DNA from: a virus
Length of the DNA stretch: 29,298 nucleotides
Reading direction: 5' to 3' (one strand)
IMG/VR virus record: IMGVR_UViG_3300001847_000572
Location: 1-29,298 of that record
Below the pieces are notes generated by a model that saw only the letters and a list, made by a program, of their open reading frames with translations, was not told where the DNA came from and did no database searches. The translations under genes were made by a program, and so were the position numbers. Position 1 is the first letter of the stretch. Every line of letters begins with the position of its first letter. Positions 5,156 through 12,281 of this stretch are shown here, piece by piece.

Positions 5156-5754
5156 TAACTGGTTATGAAGCGTTTGGAATATATCAAGCATTGAAGTTAC
5201 ATTTTACGACAGAAAATTTTGATTACTTCAAATATAATGGTAAATCTAAGATAAGTGTAACTTCATTTGAGAATCGGAAAGATAAGTGGTTCTTCTATAA
5301 ATTATCAAGAAAATTTGTCAATAAAAAAGATATGACGAATTTTATCGCACATAATTTTATTGAAGAAGGTGATGTTTGGTCGGGTGCTTTGTTGGAAGAA
5401 AAAGCAGAAACCAATCATCAATTACACCAGAAGATAAATGAATCTTTGACATATACATTCAAAAATGATTGTAAGAATCTTTTTGGTAATTCAATAGACC
5501 CAAACAAATATCTTGAAGTTGTTGATGGTCAGTATCCAGAATTATTGAAGAAAGCATTACAGAAAGATATTTCGTTTGAGACTTTGTGTGTATTGAATAA
5601 GATATTGAATTTCTTTCCTATGTGGAACAAAAAAATAAACGATACAGTTTTTTGGCCCACATTCAAAAGAAAGATTGAAAAATATACTCCGTTTATGGAA
5701 ATTGATATTGAAAAATATAAAAAAATACTGAAGGATATTATAAATGAAAGTTAA
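5152..5754 (+). CDS. 59: gp59 helicase loader
   Basis: 200 aa from ATG 5152 (MITGYEAFGIYQAL); T4 gp59 is 217 aa. The start overlaps the gp33 stop as ATGA, which argues against the upstream ATG at 5098 inside gene 33. gp59 loads the gp41 replicative helicase onto forked DNA coated with gp32. Recognisable elements are VTSFENRKDKWFFYKLSRKF near residue 40, matching the T4 segment KRRDKYFFQKLSEKY, and a helical C-terminal half with SFETLCVLNKILNFF, matching SFETFILLDSFLNI. It is flanked by genes 33 and 32 as in T4. It overlaps the nucleotidase gene by 11 bases. Confidence 0.85.
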   Translation: MITGYEAFGIYQALKLHFTTENFDYFKYNGKSKISVTSFENRKDKWFFYKLSRKFVNKKDMTNFIAHNFIEEGDVWSGALLEEKAETNHQLHQKINESLTYTFKNDCKNLFGNSIDPNKYLEVVDGQYPELLKKALQKDISFETLCVLNKILNFFPMWNKKINDTVFWPTFKRKIEKYTPFMEIDIEKYKKILKDIINES

Positions 5755-6235
5755 AAAAGTGTATTTGGACATGGATGGTGTGTTGTGTAATTTTGATAAA
5801 CGGTATAAAGAATTGTATGGCGAAGATTCTGAAAACGACCGTCCAAAGAAAAATTTTACAACGAATTGGCCAGATTTTATTGCGAGAAAACAATTTCTTA
5901 CATTAGAATGGATGCCGGGTGCAAGAATATTACTTGATACGATTGAACAGTATCCGGTAAAGATTGAAATTCTTTCCTCATCGGGTGGTCATCAATTACA
6001 TGATGAAGTTCGTGACCAAAAAGAACAATGGTTGAAGGATCACTATATCAATTATCGTGCAAATATTGTTCCTGGTAAGAAATATAAAACAATGTATGCT
6101 ATTCCTGAAGTTATATTGATTGATGATACTTACTCAATCATTGACAATTTCAATCAAGCAGGTGGAATAGGAATACATCATAAAGATATCGGCAATACTC
6201 TACAAATTCTGATATCGTATCTTGAAAGTGACTAA
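5744..6235 (+). CDS. HAD-superfamily 5'-nucleotidase-like phosphatase
   Basis: 163 aa. HAD motif I is LDMDGVLC (nucleophile Asp9, acid/base Asp11), motif II is LSSSGG (about 78-80), motif III is the KKYK region (112-115) and motif IV is LIDD (Asp127, Asp128). The compact size and DMDGVL..F pattern resemble 5'(3')-deoxyribonucleotidases, so a role in nucleotide turnover during phage DNA synthesis is likely. In T4 nothing lies between 59 and 32, so this is an insertion in an otherwise conserved block, sharing translation with gene 59 through an 11-base overlap. Confidence 0.8.
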   Translation: MKVKKVYLDMDGVLCNFDKRYKELYGEDSENDRPKKNFTTNWPDFIARKQFLTLEWMPGARILLDTIEQYPVKIEILSSSGGHQLHDEVRDQKEQWLKDHYINYRANIVPGKKYKTMYAIPEVILIDDTYSIIDNFNQAGGIGIHHKDIGNTLQILISYLESD

Positions 6236-6250
6236 ATACTCTGATATAAT
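6222..6250 (+). promoter_or_regulatory. Sigma70-like promoter before gene 32
   Basis: TTGAAA (6222-6227) and TATAAT (6245-6250) are separated by exactly 17 bases, a near-consensus host sigma70 promoter. Between the boxes sits GACTAAATAC (6230-6239), a late-promoter-like string, so gene 32 could be transcribed both by host-type polymerase and late. Confidence 0.65.
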
Positions 6251-6275
6251 GATGTTGTGGATAAGAAATTTATAT

Positions 6276-6296
6276 ACCGTTAATAAACCGTTAATA
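6276..6296 (+). repeat. Tandem direct repeat in the gene 32 leader
   Basis: ACCGTTAATA occurs at 6276-6285 and again at 6287-6296, one base apart. It sits in the untranslated leader, before AAAGGA and the ATG. T4 gp32 represses its own translation by binding its leader RNA, so this AU-rich repeat is a candidate operator (inference). Confidence 0.5.
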
Positions 6297-6310
6297 CGAA
6301 AGGAAATACT

Positions 6311-7189
6311 ATGAGCAGTTTCGCAAATCTCAAACGCAATGCAAGTTCCCTTGAAAAACTAGCCAAAGCAATTGAATCGTCAAAGCAATCAGAAGGTGGT
6401 TCAAAAGAAGATACTCGGTTTTGGCAACCCACAGTAGATAAAGCAGGCAATGGAATGGCAATTATTCGCTTTCTTCCAGCAGCAGCAGAAGATGGTGATG
6501 ATGCACTTCCTTGGGCACGTGTTTTCTCACATGGCTTTCAAGGTCCTGGTGGTTGGTTGATTGATAATTGTTTGACCACAATGAATGGTGCAAAATGTCC
6601 AGTCTGTGAACACAATTCTACACTATGGAATTCTGGTATTGAAGCAAATAAAGATATCGTTCGTAAACAAAAACGCAAGTTGAATTATATTGCGAATATC
6701 TATGTTGTTTCTGATCCAGCAAATAGAGAAAACGAAGGACAAGTAAAATTGTTCAAGTTCGGTAAAAAAATCTTTGATAAACTTACCGAAGCAACAAATC
6801 CTGAGTTTGCTGATGAAACACCAATCAATCCATTTGATATGTGGAATGGTGCAAATTTCAAATTGAAGATTCGCAATGTTGAAAGTTATCGCAATTATGA
6901 TAAAAGCGAATTTGATAATCCTGGTGCATTGAAATCTGACGATGCTGAATTGGAAAAGATTTGGAAATCAGAATATTCGTTGAAAGAGTTTTCTGATGCA
7001 AGCAATTTCAAATCTTATGACCAACTTCGTGCGCGTCTTGATAAAGCACTTGGTTTTGAAGGTATCGCACCTAAATCCAAAGCAGAAGATTTGATTGATG
7101 AAGTTACAAAAACATCTTCAAATGTTGATTTATCTTCTGATGAGGATGGCGAACTTGATTATTTCAAATCACTCGCTAAGTCAGAATAA
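6311..7189 (+). CDS. 32: gp32 single-stranded DNA-binding protein
   Basis: 292 aa; T4 gp32 is 301 aa. The N-terminus has the basic LAST-type element LKRNAS (7-12), which gives cooperativity in T4. The core shows the zinc site His74, Cys87, Cys96 and Cys99, with spacing close to T4's His64, Cys77, Cys87, Cys90. The C-terminus is acidic (SSDEDGELDYF), the protein-protein interaction tail. gp32 coats ssDNA and organises the replication, recombination and repair complex with gp59, UvsX/Y and polymerase. It has its own promoter and leader, and a strong terminator follows. Confidence 0.95.
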   Translation: MSSFANLKRNASSLEKLAKAIESSKQSEGGSKEDTRFWQPTVDKAGNGMAIIRFLPAAAEDGDDALPWARVFSHGFQGPGGWLIDNCLTTMNGAKCPVCEHNSTLWNSGIEANKDIVRKQKRKLNYIANIYVVSDPANRENEGQVKLFKFGKKIFDKLTEATNPEFADETPINPFDMWNGANFKLKIRNVESYRNYDKSEFDNPGALKSDDAELEKIWKSEYSLKEFSDASNFKSYDQLRARLDKALGFEGIAPKSKAEDLIDEVTKTSSNVDLSSDEDGELDYFKSLAKSE

Positions 7190-7212
7190 AAAAAGATAAT
7201 TGAAATCTTTTA

Positions 7213-7235
7213 GCCCCGCCGAAAGCGGGGTTTTT
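7213..7235 (+). terminator. Rho-independent terminator after gene 32
   Basis: CCCCGC (7214-7219) pairs with GCGGGG (7225-7230) around CGAAA, followed by five T. It separates gene 32 from the convergent minus-strand cluster. Read from the minus strand the hairpin lacks a T-tract, so it probably serves gene 32 mainly. Confidence 0.9.
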
Positions 7236-7238
7236 CAT

Positions 7239-9527
7239 TTATGCTGCTGAATATTGTGAACCAACCATTGATTGGAATATATCATAATTATATGCATCTG
7301 CTGTTTGAGTAGAACCCGCGGCTGTTGGATTTGATTGTTTTTTCGGTGGTGTAGCTTGTGCTGTTTGTGCTATTGGAGTAGCGGGTTGCATTGCAGCCAT
7401 CTTTGCATCATTTACTATTGTTGATGTGTTTTGAAGATTTTGGCCAGCCGTAGGTGTGTTTAATATTTCTTGTAACATTTGTCCAGCTTTTGTATTTGAC
7501 TTATTAACACCTTTCTCATCATAAAAACTTTTGCCAGATGTAGTTGGTAAACCTGCCCATATTTTAGCCATATTATTTTGAAATTGATCCGAAGTCATAT
7601 CTCCTGAAAGCCATCGTTTAAGACCCGCTTCATTTAATAAAGCTGTTGCCAATTTGTCTTGTGTCTTTTCATCAAATTTATCTCCGAGTTTTACAACACC
7701 CGCGTCAACTAAACCTTTCAGAGTTTTTGGTATTATTTGATAACGACCGGCAGCAAATATTTTTCCTTCTTTTATTCTTTTTTCTTCACTGTCATTATTC
7801 CCCGCAGCCCTATTTAAAATTTGTCCGATAGTCATATCGGTTAAATTCATTCCTATAATTGTTTTTGAATCTCCTGATTTACCTGCAGGTTGTCTTTTTC
7901 CATTCTTTATTACGGTTCCTTGATTCATGGCATTGTAATTACCCACTGTTGCGGATTCCGCTGTTGATATAACATCTAATAAACTTGTAATTTTATTTTG
8001 AACCTCAGAACCTGCAATGCGACCAGGGCTTGTCTTAGGCGCCTCTGGCGGAGATGTAGGAACTGGCATAGGAGTTCTACGTTTATAACTTCCTTCACTT
8101 ACTTCAGGTTTATACATCGGCGCGGCAGGAGCAACAATAGTTCCAGCTGGAACTTCATGTGGCGTTGGTTCTGTTGATTCTGGCGCCGGTGGACCCATTG
8201 GTTCTACTGGTGGTGCTGGTGGTCCCATTGGTTCTGCTGGTGGTGCTGGTGGTCCCATTGGTTCTGTTACGGGTGTTGGTCTTTCAGCAGCTTCAGTTCT
8301 TAACATATCCATTTCATCAGCAGGTGTTGGAGAACCAGCTTCTTCAGCTTTTTTCTCCATTTCAAAAGATTTTATTAAGTTATCTTCATTTTCTGTCCAC
8401 CATTCATATATTTCAATTAAAAGTGCTGCGGTTAATCCCCAAGATACCAAACTTATAGTTGCTGAAAGACCTGCTGTGAATGGCGCTGCTGCAAGACCTG
8501 CTAAAAAACTACTTAATCTAATAGAGGCAGGTATTGAAAATTTAGCAATAATTTTTTTCAAAACATATCCGCGAAGACCAGGAACTTTCTCAATTTTTAA
8601 ATAATATTTTCTGAGACCTTCTAAAGCCTTTTCAAGTTTTGCATTTTTAGCACTTGTCATTTTACCAGATTCACCAGTATATCTACCCGTTTTTTCATTG
8701 AATCCTGTTGGTTGTTTTGGTCCAATTTTTTCTTGAACTCTTGCATCTAATTTTGGCTGTATTAATTGTTTTGCTCCATAAACACCTAAAGCGGCAGCAG
8801 CACCTTCAGCTATTCCCTCGTATCCACTATTACCACCCTCTAAATATTTTTCACCCAAATATGCCCCACCTAAAGCAGCAGCGGCGCCTCCTAACAAACC
8901 AAATTTACCTCTACCTTTAACTGGTTTACCTTTACCACCTTTACCACCTTTACCACCAGGAAATAAAGATTTCAATCCTAAAGCCTCTAGAATGGTATCT
9001 TTCCAATCTTTGCCAGTGTTATCACCCATTTCAACAAAAAGAGCAGAACTTTTAGTTTGGCCATCCCTTCTACCTAAAGAAAATTTACCACCGCTAACAC
9101 CTGCAATTTTTTTGTATGCACTTTCATATAGAGTTTCTCTTTCACCTGCTCTTTTGAAAAACATGTCTGCTTTTGTTGTTGCTGTTCCACCAGATAGTTT
9201 AACAAGTTTTTGTATATTTGATCTCATTAAATTCATATCTCTTGCCATAGCAGGAAGAACCATAGTATTTTTTGCAGTCAAAGCTGACGTTGCTGCTATT
9301 GATGAAATAATTTTATTATCTAAATTAGAAGAATCGTCTTTTTCTTTTCTTTGTTTTCTTGAAAGGGCACTATATGCCTTCAATGCAGGAAACATCGTTA
9401 CAAGAAGTCCAGACTGGTCAAGTATTCTTCTAGGATCAATCTTCTCTAAAGCCTTTTTACCTAAAGCTGATCCTAAACCTTTTCCTGCTAGTTTTTCTTG
9501 TTTATAGATATCTGCTATTGATGCCAT
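7239..9527 (-). CDS. Tail hub/tape-measure-like protein with lambda-type lysozyme domain
   Basis: 762 aa. Residues 1-180 are helical and basic (IADIYKQEKLAGKG). A Gly/Lys run (PGGKGGKGGKGK) lies at 187-202 and an Ala/Gly hydrophobic segment at about 205-225. Strongly hydrophobic helices occupy about 332-377, and a Pro-rich 10-residue repeat (EPMGPPAPPA type) lies at about 420-446. Residues 513-690 match phage lambda R lysozyme (GH104 lytic transglycosylase): TAES with candidate catalytic Glu524, AGRYQ (593-597), and the lambda-like ending KIWAGLP. It likely digests peptidoglycan during DNA injection. Its place in the baseplate cluster and the membrane helices suggest a hub or tape-measure role like gp29, but no gp29 homology is evident. 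It is the last gene of the minus cluster. Confidence 0.8.
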   Translation of the reverse strand: MASIADIYKQEKLAGKGLGSALGKKALEKIDPRRILDQSGLLVTMFPALKAYSALSRKQRKEKDDSSNLDNKIISSIAATSALTAKNTMVLPAMARDMNLMRSNIQKLVKLSGGTATTKADMFFKRAGERETLYESAYKKIAGVSGGKFSLGRRDGQTKSSALFVEMGDNTGKDWKDTILEALGLKSLFPGGKGGKGGKGKPVKGRGKFGLLGGAAAALGGAYLGEKYLEGGNSGYEGIAEGAAAALGVYGAKQLIQPKLDARVQEKIGPKQPTGFNEKTGRYTGESGKMTSAKNAKLEKALEGLRKYYLKIEKVPGLRGYVLKKIIAKFSIPASIRLSSFLAGLAAAPFTAGLSATISLVSWGLTAALLIEIYEWWTENEDNLIKSFEMEKKAEEAGSPTPADEMDMLRTEAAERPTPVTEPMGPPAPPAEPMGPPAPPVEPMGPPAPESTEPTPHEVPAGTIVAPAAPMYKPEVSEGSYKRRTPMPVPTSPPEAPKTSPGRIAGSEVQNKITSLLDVISTAESATVGNYNAMNQGTVIKNGKRQPAGKSGDSKTIIGMNLTDMTIGQILNRAAGNNDSEEKRIKEGKIFAAGRYQIIPKTLKGLVDAGVVKLGDKFDEKTQDKLATALLNEAGLKRWLSGDMTSDQFQNNMAKIWAGLPTTSGKSFYDEKGVNKSNTKAGQMLQEILNTPTAGQNLQNTSTIVNDAKMAAMQPATPIAQTAQATPPKKQSNPTAAGSTQTADAYNYDIFQSMVGSQYSAA
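8188..8265 (-). repeat. 30-bp tandem repeat encoding Pro-rich linker
   Basis: About 2.6 copies of a 30-bp unit (8188-8217, 8218-8247, 8248-8265) encode EPMGPPAPPx decapeptides. It is an in-frame linker ahead of the lysozyme domain, so copy number could vary without frameshift. Confidence 0.8.
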
Positions 9528-9529
9528 TT

Positions 9530-9661
9530 TTATCTCTTTTTAGCTTGTTTAAGTTTTTCTGCTTCTTCTTCTAAATATTTCATTAACATATCAATATAAA
9601 TCGCTCTTTCCCAAGGTATCATATTTTCCAATTCAGTCAAACTATACTTATGAAATTGCAT
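9530..9661 (-). CDS. Small baseplate/tail assembly ORF, likely C-terminal extension of gp26 by -1 frameshift
   Basis: 43 aa from ATG 9661 (MQFHKYSLTELENMIPWERA), ending in a Lys/Glu-rich helix. The ELEN-M-PWER pattern followed by an aromatic/aliphatic run resembles the second, frameshifted part of phage tail assembly chaperones and small hub-assembly proteins of T4-like phages. There is no Shine-Dalgarno before this ATG, and the frame is open upstream to the end of gp26 with protein-like coding (DNLGNYYRTNFSL) but no ATG, GTG or TTG. Translation as a -1 extension of gp26 is therefore more likely than independent initiation. The next gene begins 2 bases after its TAA. Confidence 0.7.
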   Translation of the reverse strand: MQFHKYSLTELENMIPWERAIYIDMLMKYLEEEAEKLKQAKKR

Positions 9662-9711
9662 GAGTGAAAAGTTTGTCCGATAATAGTTACCTAAATTATC
9701 ATGAGAAAGAG

Positions 9712-10443
9712 TTATAAGAAAAAATTTTGTAGTCCTTCAATTGGTATTTTTTCTTCATAATTACATTTCTTACATTTAAATGTAATTTCATGAGTTAATT
9801 TTGGAACAGTATCAAAAAATCTTTGAACTTTTTCCATATCTTTTTGCTGAAGATTATCAATAAATTCAATTAATTCTTCTTTTGAAGAATCTTTTGATTT
9901 GTAAATTTGATTTTCATCATAGATATAATCAATACATTCTATCAATAATTCTATAAGATTATCTGTATCAGATTTATTTTGTAAATTTGTTAATGTCTCA
10001 AAAGTTGGATACTTCATCATTATTCCAAGTTTTGAATTCAATTCAATTTTTTTATTATGTTCAGGATTTAAAATAGGTTTTATATCCAGTAAGTTAATAT
10101 CAAATTTTTCAATTGAATTACAAGGTGTATCTTCACCATTTTCTTTTGTAATTATATTATTACATTTATAACTTAAATTTACAACATCATTTACTGACCT
10201 TGCTCTGAGATTTAGAAAAAGATATTCTAAATCAAATGTTGGTATTTCATCAACATCAATATCATCAATTACACAATTTTTTACAATTTGCTTAATTGAA
10301 TTTAAAGTTTCTTTCATATCTTCAGACTGATTTGCCATCAACAATAATTTCTGTTCTTTTACTAAAAATGGACGAAATTTTATTGTTTTTCCATTTGAAA
10401 TCATTTTAAAATCATAAGTTGGTACTTCTAGTTTTGGTAACAT
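9712..10443 (-). CDS. 26: gp26-like baseplate hub protein (T4_baseplate family)
   Basis: 243 aa; T4 gp26 is 208 aa. It starts MLPKLEVPTYDF. The conserved C-terminus has a CKKC pair and ends EKIPIEGLQNFF, the signature of the gp26/T4_baseplate family in aquatic T4-like phages. A second cysteine pair occurs near residues 103-123 (CNN...PCN), so a zinc ribbon is possible. gp26 takes part in assembly of the central baseplate hub. It ends at a slippery sequence and probably has a minor extended form. The context is between gp54 and the lysozyme-bearing tail protein. Confidence 0.75.
   Translation of the reverse strand: MLPKLEVPTYDFKMISNGKTIKFRPFLVKEQKLLLMANQSEDMKETLNSIKQIVKNCVIDDIDVDEIPTFDLEYLFLNLRARSVNDVVNLSYKCNNIITKENGEDTPCNSIEKFDINLLDIKPILNPEHNKKIELNSKLGIMMKYPTFETLTNLQNKSDTDNLIELLIECIDYIYDENQIYKSKDSSKEELIEFIDNLQQKDMEKVQRFFDTVPKLTHEITFKCKKCNYEEKIPIEGLQNFFL
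9718..9727 (-). promoter_or_regulatory. Candidate -1 ribosomal frameshift site at the end of gp26
   Basis: On the minus strand the gp26 frame reads CAA AAT TTT TTC TTA TAA. It contains two overlapping canonical slippery heptamers, A AAT TTT (9727-9721) and T TTT TTC (9724-9718), only two codons before the stop. A -1 shift continues as NFFLITLSHDNLGNYYRTNF and joins the small downstream ORF, for a 304-aa product. I did not find a clear stimulatory hairpin downstream. Confidence 0.6.
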
Positions 10444-10460
10444 AATATCCTCATTTTAAA

Positions 10461-11222
10461 TTATAATGTTAGTGCTGAACCTATAGGCAATAATCTTGAC
10501 ACGCCTGTTCCTAATAGTTCTGTTGCTGCCGCTGCCAAATCATAATTGCCATCATATATTGTTCTATATTTTTGATAAGCAAATTGAACACTTAATCTAT
10601 GAAATCCTTCTTCTCCCCAATTTAATGGTTGTGCAGCAACACCAACAGGAAAAGCATCCATCATTTCTACCGCATATATTTGTTTTATAAAATCGTCGTA
10701 TTGAATAACTTTGATGTTTGTTAAATAACCAGATGTTTGACTTTTTGGAAATCTCATATTATTTGTATCTAATGGTTGTATTGTTTCCATCCACCTATCA
10801 AACAACTTTCTTTCATAAAAATCATTTGTGCATAGAAATGTTAAAGTTGTTTCTGCATATTGAGTTTGATACGGTACTTTAAAAGTTGGACCATATATTT
10901 TAACATCAGCAGTCATCAAAGTTTTACCAGGTAATTCGGCACTTTCGCATTGCAATGAAAGATATCTGGCAATTGATGGTGATGTTGAAGAAGCAGAACT
11001 ACTTTTTTGTCCTTCAGTTGATGCGCCAGTAGCAGAAGCAATAGCATCTGTTACATCATTAAAAACAGAGTTTGGAAAATTCAATATTTTTTCAATTATA
11101 CTATTTGTTGAACCTGCATTAATTATATTTGGTATTGGTAAAATAACTTCAAAGCGACATGGTTTTGCAAGTCCGTCTTTACCGCGAACATTTGCCAGAA
11201 ATAAATTTGGTGAAAAAGCCAT
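10461..11222 (-). CDS. 54: gp54-like baseplate tail tube initiator
   Basis: 253 aa. Core motifs are LQCESAELPGKTLMTADVKIYGP, split here as ESAELPGKTL and KIYGPTFKVPYQ, then TLTFLCTNDFYERKLFDRWM and a WGEEGFHRLSVQF strand near the end. These are typical of tail-tube-fold proteins; T4 gp54 (320 aa) shares the gp19 tube fold and nucleates the tube on the baseplate with gp48. The protein is shorter than T4 gp54. Its start overlaps the preceding stop by one base. The alternative is tail tube gp19, but the baseplate neighbours favour gp54. Confidence 0.7.
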   Translation of the reverse strand: MAFSPNLFLANVRGKDGLAKPCRFEVILPIPNIINAGSTNSIIEKILNFPNSVFNDVTDAIASATGASTEGQKSSSASSTSPSIARYLSLQCESAELPGKTLMTADVKIYGPTFKVPYQTQYAETTLTFLCTNDFYERKLFDRWMETIQPLDTNNMRFPKSQTSGYLTNIKVIQYDDFIKQIYAVEMMDAFPVGVAAQPLNWGEEGFHRLSVQFAYQKYRTIYDGNYDLAAAATELLGTGVSRLLPIGSALTL

Positions 11223-11803
11223 TAGAATTTTTTCCTTGAATCGTAGAATACTTTGCTTGTTGACGCACCGACAAACTGTTCAACGGGTAACATTACAGCA
11301 ATATCCCATTCATCTGCTGAAATTTCCAAAAATCTTGATTCTATATGACTGAATAGATATCTTTTGATGCATGGTGTTGCTTCAAATATTCTGGAAGATG
11401 CTTGGAGATGTGGATAACTGATACGAAGTCTTGTCTTTTCATCATATCTATCATCAGTCAAAGTATCGCTTAGTTTGTCTAATAAAACTATTCTGTTTTT
11501 TATATGTATGTAATGTAAATTCAAACCTAAAAAGCCATCTGGATATCTTTCAATAGGTATTACCAGTGGAAAAGTATCATAATAGGGTAGTCTGTCTTTT
11601 GTTTTTGGGTCGTAATAGTAAAAATACATTCTACCGATAAATGACCTAGATTTTAGTCTTTCACGGTCACGCATCAGTGTTGATGGTGTTGGTTTCAATT
11701 CCTTAACTTTTGCCCGGAGCCATTGTCTAGAAGCATTGGTTCTAGGATTGAATCCTTCTTTTGCTAGAGAATCTTTGATTCTGTCTATTAGTTTTTTTGC
11801 CAT
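11222..11803 (-). CDS. Conserved myovirus protein next to gp4, unknown function
   Basis: 193 aa, basic. The N-terminus is Lys/Arg-rich (1-50), followed by GRMYFYYYDPKTKDRLPYYD and FPLVIPIERYPDGFLGLNLHY, a pattern I know from hypothetical proteins of many marine T4-like phages. No enzyme motif is visible. It lies directly after gp4; in T4 the neighbour of gene 4 is gene 2 (DNA end protector), so a head-completion or DNA-end role is conceivable, but I see no sequence proof. It is coupled to gp54 by a TAATG overlap. Confidence 0.65.
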   Translation of the reverse strand: MAKKLIDRIKDSLAKEGFNPRTNASRQWLRAKVKELKPTPSTLMRDRERLKSRSFIGRMYFYYYDPKTKDRLPYYDTFPLVIPIERYPDGFLGLNLHYIHIKNRIVLLDKLSDTLTDDRYDEKTRLRISYPHLQASSRIFEATPCIKRYLFSHIESRFLEISADEWDIAVMLPVEQFVGASTSKVFYDSRKKF

Positions 11804-11806
11804 TCA

Positions 11807-11815
11807 CTATTTATC
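11807..11815 (-). promoter_or_regulatory. Late-promoter-like motif GATAAATAG (minus strand)
   Basis: Between gp4 and the 193-aa gene the minus strand reads GATAAATAG, the same core (TAAATA) as the plus-strand motifs. It ends 4 bases before the ATG, so initiation would fall at or just inside the gene. Confidence 0.35.
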
Positions 11816-12247
11816 TTATATTCCCAACTCTCTTTCCGTAAGAATTTTGAACTGCCAGCCGTGTTCTTGGCAAAACAAATCTGCTGCTTTCCACTTTTCT
11901 TGATTGACAATATATGTTTTTGCTTCTTCCAGATAGCGTCTTGTTTTGCGTTTTTGAGTGGGCATCTGTGTTTGTTTATATGGTTTTATCTCAAGAACCA
12001 ATGTTTTTTCAGTTCCTTCTTTTGTTTTGACTCTTGCGACAAAATCGGGAAAATATCTATGCGTTCTTTGGTCAATAGGAGACTTATAGCGGATAATCAA
12101 TTCTTCTGATGACCACCAGATTACATTGGAATTTTCATCCAACCACTTCATCACTCTCAGTTCCCAGCTTGAGCGATAAACGATTTCTTTTACATTTCCT
12201 TTGTATTTACTGGGATTTTTCGGTACAAACCATCCTTTATAAGACAT
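11816..12247 (-). CDS. 4: gp4 head completion protein, PD-(D/E)XK nuclease fold
   Basis: 143 aa; T4 gp4 is about 150 aa. Features in order are YRSSWELRVMKWLDEN (Glu29), SSEELIIRY, HRYFPDF (Asp68), LEIKP (Glu86, Lys88) and KWKAA near 119. Asp68 with Glu86-x-Lys88 gives the PD-(D/E)XK active site of TnsA-like nucleases, as known for T4-type head completion proteins. gp4 is thought to trim packaged DNA ends and lets tails join full heads. It is the first gene of the minus cluster, 34 bases from the divergent gp48 start. Confidence 0.85.
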   Translation of the reverse strand: MSYKGWFVPKNPSKYKGNVKEIVYRSSWELRVMKWLDENSNVIWWSSEELIIRYKSPIDQRTHRYFPDFVARVKTKEGTEKTLVLEIKPYKQTQMPTQKRKTRRYLEEAKTYIVNQEKWKAADLFCQEHGWQFKILTERELGI

Positions 12248-12253
12248 AAATAC
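12245..12253 (+). promoter_or_regulatory. Late-promoter-like motif CATAAATAC before gp48
   Basis: CATAAATAC overlaps the gp4 start codon on the other strand and precedes the gp48 ATG (12282) by 28 bases. It would give a leader of about 23 bases. On the opposite strand the spacer reads GACTAAGTAG, a weaker match that could serve gp4. Confidence 0.45.
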
Positions 12254-12281
12254 TACTTAGTCAATCTCATTTGGAACAAAA

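Noticed and set aside
8159-8458. 99-aa plus-strand ORF, Val/Leu-rich
   Set aside because: It arises from the antisense of the GPPAPP tandem repeat; low complexity and no RBS.
8992-9507. 171-aa plus-strand ORF inside the 762-aa gene
   Set aside because: It is the antisense shadow of a long gene with clear domains; Leu/Ser-rich reverse translation and no supporting motif.
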